A stretch of 40,904 bases of DNA from an uncultured Prevotella sp. (GCA_946404405.1 CAMJDL010000028.1:1-40904), one strand, 5' to 3'; counted from the first letter of the stretch, positions 24,125-33,389 are shown. The notes: a model not told the origin generated them from the letters alone. Made by a program: numbers and translations.

Positions 24125-25504
24125 ATGACACTAATAAAATCTATTTCAGGCATCCGCGGAACTATCGGCGGAGCAACGGGTGATACTCTGAACCCTTTGG
24201 ATATTGTAAAGTTTACGTCGGCATACGCCACCTTCATCCCCCGCAAGGCCGGTAAGATTGTGGTAGGCCGCGATGGTCGTATCTCTGGCCCAATGGTGCG
24301 CGATGTGGTATGCGGTACCTTAGTAGGTATGGGCTTTGACGTGATTGATATCGGTTATGCCAGTACACCTACCACTGAACTGGCTGTCCGCATGAGTGGT
24401 GCTGATGGTGGTGTCATCATTACGGCATCTCATAATCCTCGTCAATGGAATGCTCTGAAGCTGCTCAATAGCGAGGGCGAATTCCTGACTGCTTTCGACG
24501 GACAGTGCGTGCTGGAGATTGCCGAGAAGGAAGACTTCAACTATACTGAAGTCGATAAGTTGGGACATGTTACTGTTGATAACAGTTTTGACGACCGTCA
24601 TATCCAGTCGGTTGTCGACCTGCGTCTTGTAGATGTTGAGGCTATCCGCAAGGCCCGCTTCACGGTATGCGTGGACAGCATCAATAGTGTTGGTGGCATT
24701 ATCTTGCCAAAGTTGCTGGAGCGTCTGGGCGTGGGCTATACTTTCCTGAACCGTGACGTGACTGGCGACTTTGCTCATAATCCTGAACCTTTGGAGAAGA
24801 ATTTACAGGGCATTATGAAGGAGATGAGTACAGGCAAGTATAATCTGGGTATTGTCGTCGATCCGGATGTAGATCGTCTGGCCTTTATTTGTGAGGATGG
24901 CAAGATGTTTGGTGAGGAATATACTTTAGTCTCTGTTGCCGACTATGTTCTGTCTCAGACCCCAGGCAATACCGTTAGCAACCTGAGTTCGACACGTGCC
25001 TTGCGCGACATCACAAAAAAACGTGGCGGTAAGTACACTGCTGCTGCCGTTGGCGAGGTTAATGTGACGACCAAGATGAAGAAAGTGAATGCTGTCATTG
25101 GTGGTGAAGGTAACGGTGGCGTGATCTATCCTGAGAGTCACTATGGTCGTGATGCCCTGGTTGGCATTGCCCTCTTCTTGACATCGCTGGCCAAGAAGGG
25201 CTGCAAGGTCAGTGAACTGCGTAGTCAGTTCCCAGACTACCAGATTGCTAAGAATCGTATCGACCTCACACCCGAAACGGACGTTGATGCTATTCTGGTT
25301 AAAGTGAAGGAGATGTTTGCCAAGGATCCTGAGGCTCAGGTTAATGATATTGACGGTGTGAAGATTGACTTCCCTGATCGTTGGGTTCACCTTCGTAAGT
25401 CGAATACGGAGCCTATCATCCGTGTCTATAGTGAGGCTGCTACGATGGAAGCCGCTGACGAACTTGGCAAGAAACTCATGCAGGTCGTTTATGACATGCA
25501 GTAA
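24125..25504 (+). CDS. glmM: Phosphoglucosamine mutase / phosphomannomutase family
   Basis: A 459-residue alpha-D-phosphohexomutase. The phosphoserine loop is TASHNP (Ser at about residue 102), the Mg loop is DPDVDRL, the sugar-binding loop is GEGNGGVIYP, and the phosphate-binding loop is RKSNTEPIIRVYSE. In Bacteroidetes this form is usually annotated as GlmM, converting glucosamine-6-P to glucosamine-1-P for cell wall precursors; phosphomannomutase activity cannot be ruled out. It follows the DUF4827 gene by 7 bp and is followed by an octamer repeat and a bidirectional terminator. Confidence 0.88.
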   Translation: MTLIKSISGIRGTIGGATGDTLNPLDIVKFTSAYATFIPRKAGKIVVGRDGRISGPMVRDVVCGTLVGMGFDVIDIGYASTPTTELAVRMSGADGGVIITASHNPRQWNALKLLNSEGEFLTAFDGQCVLEIAEKEDFNYTEVDKLGHVTVDNSFDDRHIQSVVDLRLVDVEAIRKARFTVCVDSINSVGGIILPKLLERLGVGYTFLNRDVTGDFAHNPEPLEKNLQGIMKEMSTGKYNLGIVVDPDVDRLAFICEDGKMFGEEYTLVSVADYVLSQTPGNTVSNLSSTRALRDITKKRGGKYTAAAVGEVNVTTKMKKVNAVIGGEGNGGVIYPESHYGRDALVGIALFLTSLAKKGCKVSELRSQFPDYQIAKNRIDLTPETDVDAILVKVKEMFAKDPEAQVNDIDGVKIDFPDRWVHLRKSNTEPIIRVYSEAATMEAADELGKKLMQVVYDMQ

Positions 25505-25508
25505 GATT

Positions 25509-25548
25509 TCTCGAAATCTCGAAATCTCGAAATCTCGAAACATCGAAA
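25509..25548 (+). repeat. TCTCGAAA octamer tract
   Basis: Four exact 8-bp units and one variant (CATCGAAA) follow the glmM stop codon by 4 bp. Confidence 0.9.
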
Positions 25549-25553
25549 ATAAA

Positions 25554-25580
25554 AAAGGAGACTCAAACCGAGTCTCCTTT
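25554..25580. terminator. Bidirectional terminator between converging genes
   Basis: A 10-bp stem AAAGGAGACT (25554-25563) with AGTCTCCTTT (25571-25580), a 7-nt loop, and A-rich and T-rich flanks. It lies between the converging glmM and the gene at 25591-26757. Confidence 0.85.
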
Positions 25581-25590
25581 ATTGATAGTC

Positions 25591-26757
25591 TTATTCTTCT
25601 TTATAAACGATATCCTTTGGCATCAGCATTTTCTGGCGACCATCTTTGTAGTAGATGATGAGTTTGCCAATTTTCAGACCAGTCACCAGGTCGGGAACTT
25701 TGTTAGAACCATCATCCCATGTCCATGATTTGGTTTCGAGCATCTCGATAGGGCCGTTAGCTCTAAGCTTGATAACCTTCTTGGTGGTCTCGTCAGGAGC
25801 CAGAATATTGCAGAAAATGTCAATGCACTTGATGGCCTTAGGCGTCGAGTTGGTGTATGCGAAGTCGAAGATGAGATGGTCTTCCTGGAAGTCGAAGCCC
25901 GTGTTGTCTACATAACCGTAAGGCGCCTTCGTGCTGATAGATTCAGCATAGGCAGCATAAAGCTTCTCGTTCTCAGCCTTTACATATTCTGGTGAGAGGT
26001 AGGGATGGCTATACAGACTGTCGTGGAACAACTTAACGTGGTAGTTGTACTTAACCTCGTTCTTCAGTCGTGGGTTGTAATTGCTGACATGAAGCTTCTT
26101 ATAGGTCGTTCCCATGATACCGGTAGCATCCTCGACATAGTAGATGGTATCGTTGACAATACCTTCACAATAGACGATATCCTCATAAACGTGGTGCCCA
26201 CAGAGGACGCACTCCAGTCCGAGCTTATTCATGGGCAGGTCGTGCCAGTTGTGACTCTGGATGTACTTCAAGTCGACAGCCTTCTGGAATGCTTTCTGGA
26301 TAGAGTCTTGACGAATCCTTTCCAGTTCGGCTAGACGCACCTTCTCTGCTGAGTCGCGCAGGTGCTTGTTACGTGCCTGGTTGAGCGACTCGAAGCGTTC
26401 TTCAAGCATACTATTAACACGATTCACCTCGGCATCAATCATTTTCTCGTCGATAATCGGAGCCAATTTGCTCTGCTTGTAGATTTTGGCGTGGTCTTTG
26501 TTGAGAACTACAACATAGTTACCCGTCTCGGTTTGAACATAGAGGTTCGATGACTTTTTGTCGAAAGCGTACATCGATACCACATTATCCACTTTTTCAA
26601 TGAGGGTTCCTTCCTTCTTATGGTAGAAACCATCGCTGCCTAACTCGTACTCTACCAGCGTCTTACGGACGATAGAGTTCGAGTTGTCAAACTGTGCCAT
26701 ACAACTAATGCTCACCAGAGCAAGCATCATAGTAATGAATCTTCTCTTTATCATCAT
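25591..26757 (-). CDS. Exported protein of unknown function
   Basis: A 388-residue protein with a signal peptide (MLALVSISCMAQ, cleaved after about residue 22). Residues about 95-150 are a charged, probably coiled-coil stretch (VNRVNSMLEERFESLNQARN…). The C-terminal half is beta-rich, with a CVLCGHH motif and repeated aromatic strands (FDFAYTNSTPKAIKCIDIF). This suggests an extracytoplasmic domain interacting with other envelope components. I do not recognise the family. Its own promoter is visible, so it is probably transcribed alone. Confidence 0.75.
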   Translation of the reverse strand: MMIKRRFITMMLALVSISCMAQFDNSNSIVRKTLVEYELGSDGFYHKKEGTLIEKVDNVVSMYAFDKKSSNLYVQTETGNYVVVLNKDHAKIYKQSKLAPIIDEKMIDAEVNRVNSMLEERFESLNQARNKHLRDSAEKVRLAELERIRQDSIQKAFQKAVDLKYIQSHNWHDLPMNKLGLECVLCGHHVYEDIVYCEGIVNDTIYYVEDATGIMGTTYKKLHVSNYNPRLKNEVKYNYHVKLFHDSLYSHPYLSPEYVKAENEKLYAAYAESISTKAPYGYVDNTGFDFQEDHLIFDFAYTNSTPKAIKCIDIFCNILAPDETTKKVIKLRANGPIEMLETKSWTWDDGSNKVPDLVTGLKIGKLIIYYKDGRQKMLMPKDIVYKEE

Positions 26758-26784
26758 TTCTTGTCGTTTTTATTATTTTGTGGG

Positions 26785-26816
26785 CAAAGATAATAAAAAA
26801 TATTAAGACTTGCAAA
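26785..26816 (-). promoter_or_regulatory. Promoter of the 25591-26757 gene
   Basis: On the minus strand TTTG (26816-26813) and TATCTTTG (26792-26785) are 24 bp apart, 28 bp before the start codon. Confidence 0.7.
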
Positions 26817-26822
26817 TAAATA

Positions 26823-27491
26823 TTAGAAATTTACACCAATATTGAAAAATAAGTTCTGATTGCGGGCACTTTTGAACTCCTTGTCCGAGATGTCTGAAAT
26901 GCCGAAATCCATACCAATCTCAGCGTATATCATCTGATATTCTGCGCCACAGCCAATACGAAGACCGCCATCGAAACGATTGAAGTTGTTGAATGAGTCG
27001 TACGAACGCTCCTCGTCATAAAGTTTGGTCTTGCCACCAATACCCAATGCTAAATAGCCACCCAGGAAGGGCTGTACATAGAAGTCATCAGCCACGTCGA
27101 AAGCATACTTGATGACAATAGGAGCCTGTAGGTAAATCAGACGGGTTGTCTTCTTCTGAAAGCGCTCTTTATTTGTAGCTTCTTCTGTATAAGGTGAGTC
27201 ATTGTTCTTTCCACCCTTCTCGGAATAGAAGACGCCAGCCTCTAACCATAGTGGTGTGCTGTTGGCCAACTGAAGTCCATAGACGCCACCAAACGACCAA
27301 CCTCCATACGAGTTCATATCGATATTGACATCGCTGCTGTTTATGGAGGCCAGATTATATCCCAGGCGTACGCCGTAGTATTGTTCTACATTACTGTGAT
27401 TGAAGCGGTCTCTTGTCTTACGGCTTCCCAACTGTGCGAATGTAGGCATGGCGATGGCAAAAGCCATCATTAAGGTAAATAATTTCTTCAT
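26823..27491 (-). CDS. Outer membrane beta-barrel (porin/PorT-like) protein
   Basis: A 222-residue exported protein. A 19-residue signal (LFTLMMAFAIAMPTFAQ) is followed by strands typical of the small Bacteroidetes OMP beta-barrels: VRLGYNLASINSS, WLEAGVFYSEKGG, VQPFLGGYLALGIG, EIGMDFGIS, and an aromatic C-terminus (FFNIGVNF). The likely role is a structural or transport barrel in the outer membrane; the substrate is unknown. Confidence 0.8.
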   Translation of the reverse strand: MKKLFTLMMAFAIAMPTFAQLGSRKTRDRFNHSNVEQYYGVRLGYNLASINSSDVNIDMNSYGGWSFGGVYGLQLANSTPLWLEAGVFYSEKGGKNNDSPYTEEATNKERFQKKTTRLIYLQAPIVIKYAFDVADDFYVQPFLGGYLALGIGGKTKLYDEERSYDSFNNFNRFDGGLRIGCGAEYQMIYAEIGMDFGISDISDKEFKSARNQNLFFNIGVNF

Positions 27492-27523
27492 ACTTATTTA
27501 TATATTATATGGTTTCACGGCGA

Positions 27524-27531
27524 CAAAGGTA
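27524..27531 (-). promoter_or_regulatory. -7 element of the beta-barrel gene
   Basis: TACCTTTG on the minus strand (27531-27524), 33 bp before the start at 27491. A -33 match is not clear because the region is A-rich and adjoins the aldehyde dehydrogenase terminator. Confidence 0.5.
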
Positions 27532-27547
27532 ACGCTTTTTATAGAAA

Positions 27548-27595
27548 TAAAAAAGGGAAAACCCTAAAAAGATTAAGGATTTTCCCTTTTTTTGA
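27548..27595 (-). terminator. Terminator of the aldehyde dehydrogenase gene
   Basis: An imperfect stem of about 15 bp (AAAAGGGAAAANCCT with AGGNTTTTCCCTTTT) with A/T tracts on both sides lies 15 bp beyond the aldehyde dehydrogenase stop. Confidence 0.75.
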
Positions 27596-27609
27596 TAAAA
27601 TTCTATGAT

Positions 27610-29049
27610 TTATTCGTAATATGTGTCAAGATATGTAACATGGGTGACGAGATATTCCTCGATGCCGTGCTTACCGTCGGCACCACCGATACCACTCTTC
27701 TTCACACCAGCGTGGAAGCCCTGCATAGCCTCGAAGTGCTCGCGGTTGATGTAGGTCTCGCCAAACTCCAGCTCACGAGCTGCACGGGTTGCGGTGTCGA
27801 TGTCCTTGGTGAAGATGCTGGATGCCAGACCGTACTCGCAGTCGTTAGCCCAGGCAATGACCTGATCCAAGGTGTCGAACTCTACCAGAGGAATCACAGG
27901 ACCGAAGGTCTCCTCGTGGATGATGTCCATATCCTGCGTGCAGTTGTCCAGAACGGTGGCTGCATAGAAGTAACCCTTGTCGCCAACACGGTGACCACCG
28001 CACAACAGCTTGGCACCCTGCTTGATGGCACGTTCCACTTTCTCTGTCACACTCTCCAGAGCGCGAGCCTCTACCAACGGACCCATATCGACGGTGTGGT
28101 CCTTGCAGACGTCGCCCACCTTGACAGCTTCCATCTTCTTGACAAGAATCTTGGTGAACTCAGCCTTCACGTCTTTCTGAACATAGACGCGCTCGGCATT
28201 GTTACAGATCTGACCGTTGTTGCCAATACGACTGTCGACAATCCACTGGGCAGCCTTCTCGAGGTCGGCATCCTTGCAGACAATGGCAGGAGCCTTACCG
28301 CCTAACTCGAGGCTGACCTTCGTGATGTTCTTAGAAGCAGCAGCCATAATGCTCTCGCCAGCGCCTACAGAACCAGTCACGCTGACAATGTCGATCTTGG
28401 GTGAGCCAGCCATCTCGTTACCGATAACGCTTCCCTTACCAGTCACGATGTTGATAACACCCTTTGGCAGACCAACCTTGTCGACAACCTCGCCGAATAC
28501 GGTACAGTTCTCGGGCGTCAGCTGTGAGGGCTTGATGACGATGGTACAGCCTGCAATCAGGGCAGCACCAGCCTTACGGGCAATCAGGAAGAACGGGAAG
28601 TTCCAAGGCAGGATGCCTGCTACTACACCGATAGGCTTCTTGGACAGGAAAATCGTCTCGTTGGGACGGTCGCTGGGAATAATCTCGCCCTCGATGTGGC
28701 GTGCGAACGATGCCATGTAGTCGAAGTACTCGGCTGTCACGTCAACCTCAACGGTAGCCCATGTGAGGGTCTTACCCTGTTCGCGCATGATGATGTCGAT
28801 AAACTCCTCGCGACGTTCGCGAATACCGTTGGCCAGCTTCTTCAACCATCCAGCACGCTCAATGGCTGGCGTCTTGCCCCAGGCCTTCTGGGCTGCACGG
28901 GCAGCGTCCAAGGCACGATTCACATCCTCGATGGTGCCGTTAGGCTGTCGGGAGATGACTTCTTCCGTTGAGGGGTTCAACACATCGATCCACTGGCCGT
29001 CTGATGCTTCACAGAACTGACCGTTAATGTACATTTTCAGGTTTTTCAT
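27610..29049 (-). CDS. aldA: NAD-dependent aldehyde dehydrogenase, AldA type
   Basis: A 479-residue cytosolic ALDH, the same length as E. coli AldA. The Glu base lies in LELGGKAP and the catalytic Cys in NNGQICNNAERVY; the oxyanion/cofactor motif is PWNFPFF and the C-terminal motif is ETYINRE. AldA-type enzymes oxidise lactaldehyde (from fucose or rhamnose breakdown) or glycolaldehyde using NAD; the substrate is inferred from overall similarity only. The ATG at 29049 is preferred to 29094, which lies within the promoter. It appears monocistronic. Confidence 0.9.
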   Translation of the reverse strand: MKNLKMYINGQFCEASDGQWIDVLNPSTEEVISRQPNGTIEDVNRALDAARAAQKAWGKTPAIERAGWLKKLANGIRERREEFIDIIMREQGKTLTWATVEVDVTAEYFDYMASFARHIEGEIIPSDRPNETIFLSKKPIGVVAGILPWNFPFFLIARKAGAALIAGCTIVIKPSQLTPENCTVFGEVVDKVGLPKGVINIVTGKGSVIGNEMAGSPKIDIVSVTGSVGAGESIMAAASKNITKVSLELGGKAPAIVCKDADLEKAAQWIVDSRIGNNGQICNNAERVYVQKDVKAEFTKILVKKMEAVKVGDVCKDHTVDMGPLVEARALESVTEKVERAIKQGAKLLCGGHRVGDKGYFYAATVLDNCTQDMDIIHEETFGPVIPLVEFDTLDQVIAWANDCEYGLASSIFTKDIDTATRAARELEFGETYINREHFEAMQGFHAGVKKSGIGGADGKHGIEEYLVTHVTYLDTYYE

Positions 29050-29091
29050 AACGTGTATTGCTTTAGTAGTTAAGTGAAAAAATTTGTTGGG

Positions 29092-29099
29092 CAAATTTA
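29092..29099 (-). promoter_or_regulatory. -7 element of the aldehyde dehydrogenase gene
   Basis: TAAATTTG on the minus strand (29099-29092), 43 bp before the start at 29049. No clear -33 is seen. Confidence 0.45.
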
Positions 29100-29192
29100 G
29101 TAAAAAAAATGGATATCACCATCAGCAGCCCGTTTTTTTTATGATTTCTTAAATGTATTGTTCACTGAAACCGTAATTTATTCAAAAAATAT

Positions 29193-29223
29193 TTTCTTTT
29201 TTCACCATTAATTCGTATATTTG
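29193..29223 (+). promoter_or_regulatory. Promoter of the double esterase gene
   Basis: TTTC at 29193-29196 and TATATTTG at 29216-29223 are 23 bp apart, 38 bp before the start codon at 29261. Confidence 0.65.
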
Positions 29224-29260
29224 CACTCAGTAACATATCATATAATTAATAAGGTATACA

Positions 29261-30745
29261 ATGAAACTAACAAATTTATCATTCTCTATTCGTTCTATCG
29301 TGACGCTGTCACTGCTGATGTTCGTAGCAAGTAGTGAAGCACAGACAGCTCGTAAATTCACGCTTAACCTGACTGACGACGGAAAGGCACAGATGGTGTG
29401 TTTCCTGCCACAGACGCCTTCGGGCAAAGCTGTCGTGGGGGTGCCTGGCGGTGGTTACTCCGTCCTGTCGAACACCCATGAGGGTACTATGGCTTCCGAT
29501 TGGATGAACAAACAGGGCATTGCCTATTTCGTGGTTAACTACCGTTTGCCCCATGGCGACCGTACCATTCCGATGGGTGATGTGCAGAAGGGTATTCGTA
29601 TTGTGCGCGATTCAGCCAGCATCTGGGGCATCAATCCTCATGACGTCGGTATTATGGGCTTCTCGGCAGGTGGTCATCTGGCCTCTGTCGTGTCCACACT
29701 TTCCGACTTTGACGCCCGTCCCGATTTCTCTATACTATTCTATCCCGTCATCTCGATGGATGAGCGCATATCACACAAGTGGTCGTGCATCAACTTCCTG
29801 GGCGAAGAGGGACATAAGGACTCGCAGCTGGTGAGACAGTACTCCACCAATAATGCCGTGCGTCGTCACCTTACCCCGCCAGCCTTTATCGTGATGTCGA
29901 GCGACGATAATCTGGTTCCGCCTGTTACCAACGGCTTGGCCTATTATACAGCTATGAGAAATGCTGGCAATGAGTGCGCTCTCTATGTCTATCCTACTGG
30001 CGGTCACGGCTATGGCTTCGGACCTTGGTTTGCTTATCGCGACGAGATGCTATCTACTCTTGGCAAATGGCTCAAGGCTCGTCAGACACCTAAGACGGAT
30101 GCTATTCGTGTGGCCTGTGTGGGCAACAGCATCACTGACGGACATGGCATCGATATGGCTCCCTCTCAGGGCTATCCTGCACAACTTCAGCGCATGCTGG
30201 GCAAGGACTATTGGGTGAAGAACTTTGGTGTCAGCGGACGTACTATGCTCAATAAGGGCGACCAACCCTATATGAGCGAGTTGGCGTGGCAGGATGCTCA
30301 GGCCTTTAAGCCTGATGTCGTGGTTATCAAGTTGGGCACCAACGACTCCAAGCCCCAGAACTGGAAGTATGGTACTGAGTTTCGTCAGGACCTGGAACAG
30401 ATGATCCTTACCTTGCGTCCCGATTTGGCTCAGCCTGCCAAGTCTGCCAAGAAAGGCAAAAAAGCCAAAAAGACTCAGGTTGCTGCTCCCCAGAAACCTC
30501 GCATACTGCTCTGCACACCAATACCAGCTCTGAAGTCGTCGTGGGGTATCAACGAATCCGTGATAGCCAACGAGATTATTCCCATTCAGCAGGAGGTTGC
30601 CAAGAAGTACGGTTTGCAGATTATCGACCTGCACACCCTATTTACTGGTGATGGTGCCGGTATGCTCGACGATGGCATCCATCCGGATAGCAAGGGTGCC
30701 CGACGTCTGGCTGAACTCGTTGCAGCTACTATAGTTGAGAAATGA
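29261..30745 (+). CDS. Secreted two-domain esterase: alpha/beta hydrolase plus SGNH hydrolase
   Basis: A 494-residue protein with a signal peptide (residues about 1-27). Residues about 50-275 form an alpha/beta hydrolase: GGGYSVLS oxyanion region, nucleophile in GFSAGGH, Asp in SSDDNLVPP, His in GGHGYGFG. Residues about 280-494 form an SGNH/GDSL domain: GNSITDG (Ser), GVSGR (Gly), GTNDS (Asn), DGIHPD (Asp-His). Both catalytic sets look intact. A Lys/Ala-rich linker (residues about 390-410, PAKSAKKGKKAKKTQ) interrupts the SGNH domain. Such fusions fit deacetylation of plant polysaccharides such as xylan (family inference). No other carbohydrate-active gene is nearby. Confidence 0.88.
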   Translation: MKLTNLSFSIRSIVTLSLLMFVASSEAQTARKFTLNLTDDGKAQMVCFLPQTPSGKAVVGVPGGGYSVLSNTHEGTMASDWMNKQGIAYFVVNYRLPHGDRTIPMGDVQKGIRIVRDSASIWGINPHDVGIMGFSAGGHLASVVSTLSDFDARPDFSILFYPVISMDERISHKWSCINFLGEEGHKDSQLVRQYSTNNAVRRHLTPPAFIVMSSDDNLVPPVTNGLAYYTAMRNAGNECALYVYPTGGHGYGFGPWFAYRDEMLSTLGKWLKARQTPKTDAIRVACVGNSITDGHGIDMAPSQGYPAQLQRMLGKDYWVKNFGVSGRTMLNKGDQPYMSELAWQDAQAFKPDVVVIKLGTNDSKPQNWKYGTEFRQDLEQMILTLRPDLAQPAKSAKKGKKAKKTQVAAPQKPRILLCTPIPALKSSWGINESVIANEIIPIQQEVAKKYGLQIIDLHTLFTGDGAGMLDDGIHPDSKGARRLAELVAATIVEK

Positions 30746-30748
30746 AAC

Positions 30749-30784
30749 TTTTCACTTTCACTATTCACTATTCACTTTTCACTT
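30749..30784 (-). repeat. AGTGAAA/AGTGAAT heptamer tract after the esterase gene
   Basis: Read on the minus strand, units AGTGAAA, AGTGAAT, AGTGAAT and AGTGAAA with a 6-7 nt spacing follow one another. It lies just after the esterase stop codon (30745) and is the reverse complement of the unit at 3988-4015 and 6059-6086. Confidence 0.75.
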
Positions 30785-30815
30785 AAAAAGTACTAACCCT
30801 TAAATACCAACAACT

Positions 30816-31436
30816 ATGAATAAAGAAGAGAAATTTGTAATTACCATCAGTCGTCAGTTTGGAACTGGTGGACACGAGATTGGAGCAGAACTGGCACGTC
30901 GTCTTGGCGTAAAACTGCTCGACAAGCAGATTCTGAACGAGGTGGCTGCTCGTATCAATGCCGTTGAGGAGGCTGTTGAGAAGATTGAGGCTCGTAACCC
31001 ACTGTGGCGTGACGACTTCACCAACTTCTACCGTAACTATATGGCTAATGCCGAGTATAACGGACAGGAGCAGGATCAGACCAGTCATGCCTTGTTCCGT
31101 GCTCAGGCTGATGCCATCCGGCGTATTGCCGCAGAAGAGTCGTGCGTCATTGTTGGCCGTTGTGGTTTCGACATTTTTGCCGACCATCCCAACGCCCTGA
31201 AAATCTTTATCCACTCCAGTCTCGACTGCCGTAAGCGTCGTATTGCCGAAAAGTATGACATCAGCGAGCATGACGCTGCCGCCATGATTGTCGACAACGA
31301 CTATAGCCGTGAGCTCTATACTAAGACCTATACGGGTCGCGACTGGACGGATGCCACCAACTACGACATCTCGCTCGATGTTCGTAAGTTTGGTGTCAAT
31401 GGTGCTGTCGATTTCCTCATGAATTGTATTGAGTAA
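30816..31436 (+). CDS. Cytidylate kinase-like family protein
   Basis: A 206-residue protein with a modified P-loop: ITISRQFGTGGHEIGAELAR at residues about 8-27, as in the cytidylate kinase-like family (PF13189 type), then VGRCGFDIFAD and the LID-type RKRRIAEKYD. It probably phosphorylates a nucleotide or a related substrate; the substrate is unknown and it is not the housekeeping cmk. It precedes the porin gene by 1 bp, forming the head of a three-gene unit with the porin and PAP2 genes. Confidence 0.85.
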   Translation: MNKEEKFVITISRQFGTGGHEIGAELARRLGVKLLDKQILNEVAARINAVEEAVEKIEARNPLWRDDFTNFYRNYMANAEYNGQEQDQTSHALFRAQADAIRRIAAEESCVIVGRCGFDIFADHPNALKIFIHSSLDCRKRRIAEKYDISEHDAAAMIVDNDYSRELYTKTYTGRDWTDATNYDISLDVRKFGVNGAVDFLMNCIE

Positions 31437-31437
31437 T

Positions 31438-32586
31438 ATGAGAAGGTTCTTAACTATGGTGGCTATGGGATGCACCTTGGCCTCCGCTCTTTATGCACAA
31501 GAGGAGCCTAAGCTTGTTGTCAAGCCTTCGGGTCGTATCCTTTTTGATGCGACCTATGTCAATCCACAGCATCAGGAAGATAAGTTGAACAGTGGTGTCG
31601 GCATTCCTGACATGCGTGTGGGTGTGGGCTTTACCTACGGACAGTGGAAAGGTAAGATTGATATGGGCTATGCCTTAGGCAAGGTGAATATGAAGGATGT
31701 GTGGTTGCAGTACGATTTGGACAAGCAGAACTTCCTGCGCGGTGGCTATTTTATCCATCAGTACGGCTATCAGAGCTGTACCAGTTCATCGTTCAAAGAA
31801 ACGATGGAGGAATCTCAGAGCAATGCCGTGTTCAATAACGACCGCATGATAGGTTTGATGTACGAGCACAAGGACGACATATTCCTTGCTACAGCCAGTG
31901 TGGTTGTCGAGACCGATGCCATGAAGCAGACCACCGATGCTACAGGCAAGCAGGCCCTGGGTGCCATGACGCGTTTGTTATATCATCCTTTTGTCCAGCG
32001 TGGCAAGATATTCCATGTGGGTATCAGCGGTGGTGTCGAGGGTGCTCGCTACAGTAGTGACGAGGAACAGAACCACAAGCTGTTTACGCTGGCTACCCGT
32101 TGGCCCATGCGTGTAGCTAAGGTCAATGCACAGCAGGCCGTGGTAACTGATGCCAAGGTGATGTATAAGTTTTCGCCAGAGGTTCTTCACTCTAATGGCC
32201 GTTTCTCTGTGGTGGGTCAGTATTTCTGGAACCGTATTACGCGTGATGAGGGCTTGAACGCCTTTACAGGCAGTGGTGCTTATATCACCCTGCGCGGACT
32301 TCTCAAAGGACGTAACTACAGCTATACGAAGACGGACGGTGGTATTGCAACACCCGATCCAGGGAATATGGAACTCTGTCTGCAGTATAACTACACGTCA
32401 CTGTCTGATGCCAGTGCTGGCATCTATGGCGGCTATCTGAACGACTGGGCGCTCTGTTACAATTTCTATCCCAATAAATACATGATTTGGCGTGTACGTG
32501 CTTCGTACACCAAGGTGACCAACCGCTCAGGTTTTGCCGATAACGAGGCTACTATCCTCGAAACCCGTTTCCAAGTAAAATTCTAA
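31438..32586 (+). CDS. Outer membrane porin, OprP/O-like
   Basis: A 382-residue exported protein with a signal peptide (about 1-21, ending LYAQ). It is rich in alternating aromatic strands (GVGFTYGQWKGKIDMGYA, FLRGGYFIHQYGYQS, QYFWNRITRDEG) and ends with an aromatic residue (RFQVKF), typical of 16-stranded porins. Phosphate-selective porins are the nearest recognisable family, and the next gene encodes a phosphatase, so a phosphate-related role is plausible but inferred. The ATG at 31438 was preferred to an upstream TTG. Confidence 0.75.
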   Translation: MRRFLTMVAMGCTLASALYAQEEPKLVVKPSGRILFDATYVNPQHQEDKLNSGVGIPDMRVGVGFTYGQWKGKIDMGYALGKVNMKDVWLQYDLDKQNFLRGGYFIHQYGYQSCTSSSFKETMEESQSNAVFNNDRMIGLMYEHKDDIFLATASVVVETDAMKQTTDATGKQALGAMTRLLYHPFVQRGKIFHVGISGGVEGARYSSDEEQNHKLFTLATRWPMRVAKVNAQQAVVTDAKVMYKFSPEVLHSNGRFSVVGQYFWNRITRDEGLNAFTGSGAYITLRGLLKGRNYSYTKTDGGIATPDPGNMELCLQYNYTSLSDASAGIYGGYLNDWALCYNFYPNKYMIWRVRASYTKVTNRSGFADNEATILETRFQVKF

Positions 32587-32599
32587 AGTAATTAATGAT

Positions 32600-33370
32600 A
32601 TGAAGAAATTAATGATGATGGCCATTATGACTATGGCTGCCGTATGTGCCCAGGCACAGAGTGATGTCAATGCGTATTTTACCACTAAGGAGATGCCCGA
32701 CATGCTGAAGTGGTGTCCAGCTCCTCCCGATACCGTTGGTGCCCACTTCACTTACGACATCATGCAGTATATGTGGGGCAAGCAGATGCGCCAAAACAAG
32801 CAACGTGCCGACATCGCCATCCGTGATGCCGAGTATGGTCTGGATTGCATTATCCGTGAGTTCAGTGACCCCTTTGGCCTGAAGATTTCAGAGCAGGAGA
32901 CTCCGGAAATTTACAAGTTGTTGCGCGATGCGACTGCTACCTGTGACAGCATCTGTACCCTGCCCAAGAAGTATTACATGCGTCGTCGTCCCTTTATGCG
33001 GATGCACGAATCGACGCTCTATCCGAAAGATGAGCCTGCATTGCGCAAGAATGGTTCCTATCCTTCAGGTCATACAATCTTAGGTTGGAGTTCCGCACTG
33101 CTGTTGTCGGAGATTAATCCCGATCGTGCCGACACCATCTTGGCCCGTGGCTACATGTATGGTGAGAGCCGCGTCATCGTTGGTGCCCACTGGCAGAGTG
33201 ACGTCGATGCAGGTCGTCTGGCTGCATCAGCAGCCTATGCCCGTCTGCATACCAGCGAACGTTTCTTGGAGCAGATGCGCTTGGCCCGTCAGGAGTTTCG
33301 CATCAAGAAAGGCTTAGCTACTCCTGCTGAGGTTAAGGCTTGGCAAAAGGCAGCTAAGAAACGCAAGTAA
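32600..33370 (+). CDS. Class A-type acid phosphatase (PAP2 family)
   Basis: A 256-residue exported protein with a signal peptide ending CAQAQ (about 20). The three PAP2 motifs are intact: KKYYMRRRP, then SYPSGH (His), then SRVIVGAHWQSDVDAG with the catalytic His and Asp. The arrangement matches PhoN-like non-specific acid phosphatases, which release phosphate from organic phosphates in the periplasm. It lies 13 bp after the porin gene, fitting a phosphate-scavenging operon. A strong terminator follows. Confidence 0.9.
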   Translation: MKKLMMMAIMTMAAVCAQAQSDVNAYFTTKEMPDMLKWCPAPPDTVGAHFTYDIMQYMWGKQMRQNKQRADIAIRDAEYGLDCIIREFSDPFGLKISEQETPEIYKLLRDATATCDSICTLPKKYYMRRRPFMRMHESTLYPKDEPALRKNGSYPSGHTILGWSSALLLSEINPDRADTILARGYMYGESRVIVGAHWQSDVDAGRLAASAAYARLHTSERFLEQMRLARQEFRIKKGLATPAEVKAWQKAAKKRK

Positions 33371-33389
33371 GTAAACTGAATAGAACCAT

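Noticed and set aside
27592..28720. Plus-strand frames opposite aldA
   Set aside because: The minus-strand aldehyde dehydrogenase has all catalytic motifs and explains the sequence.
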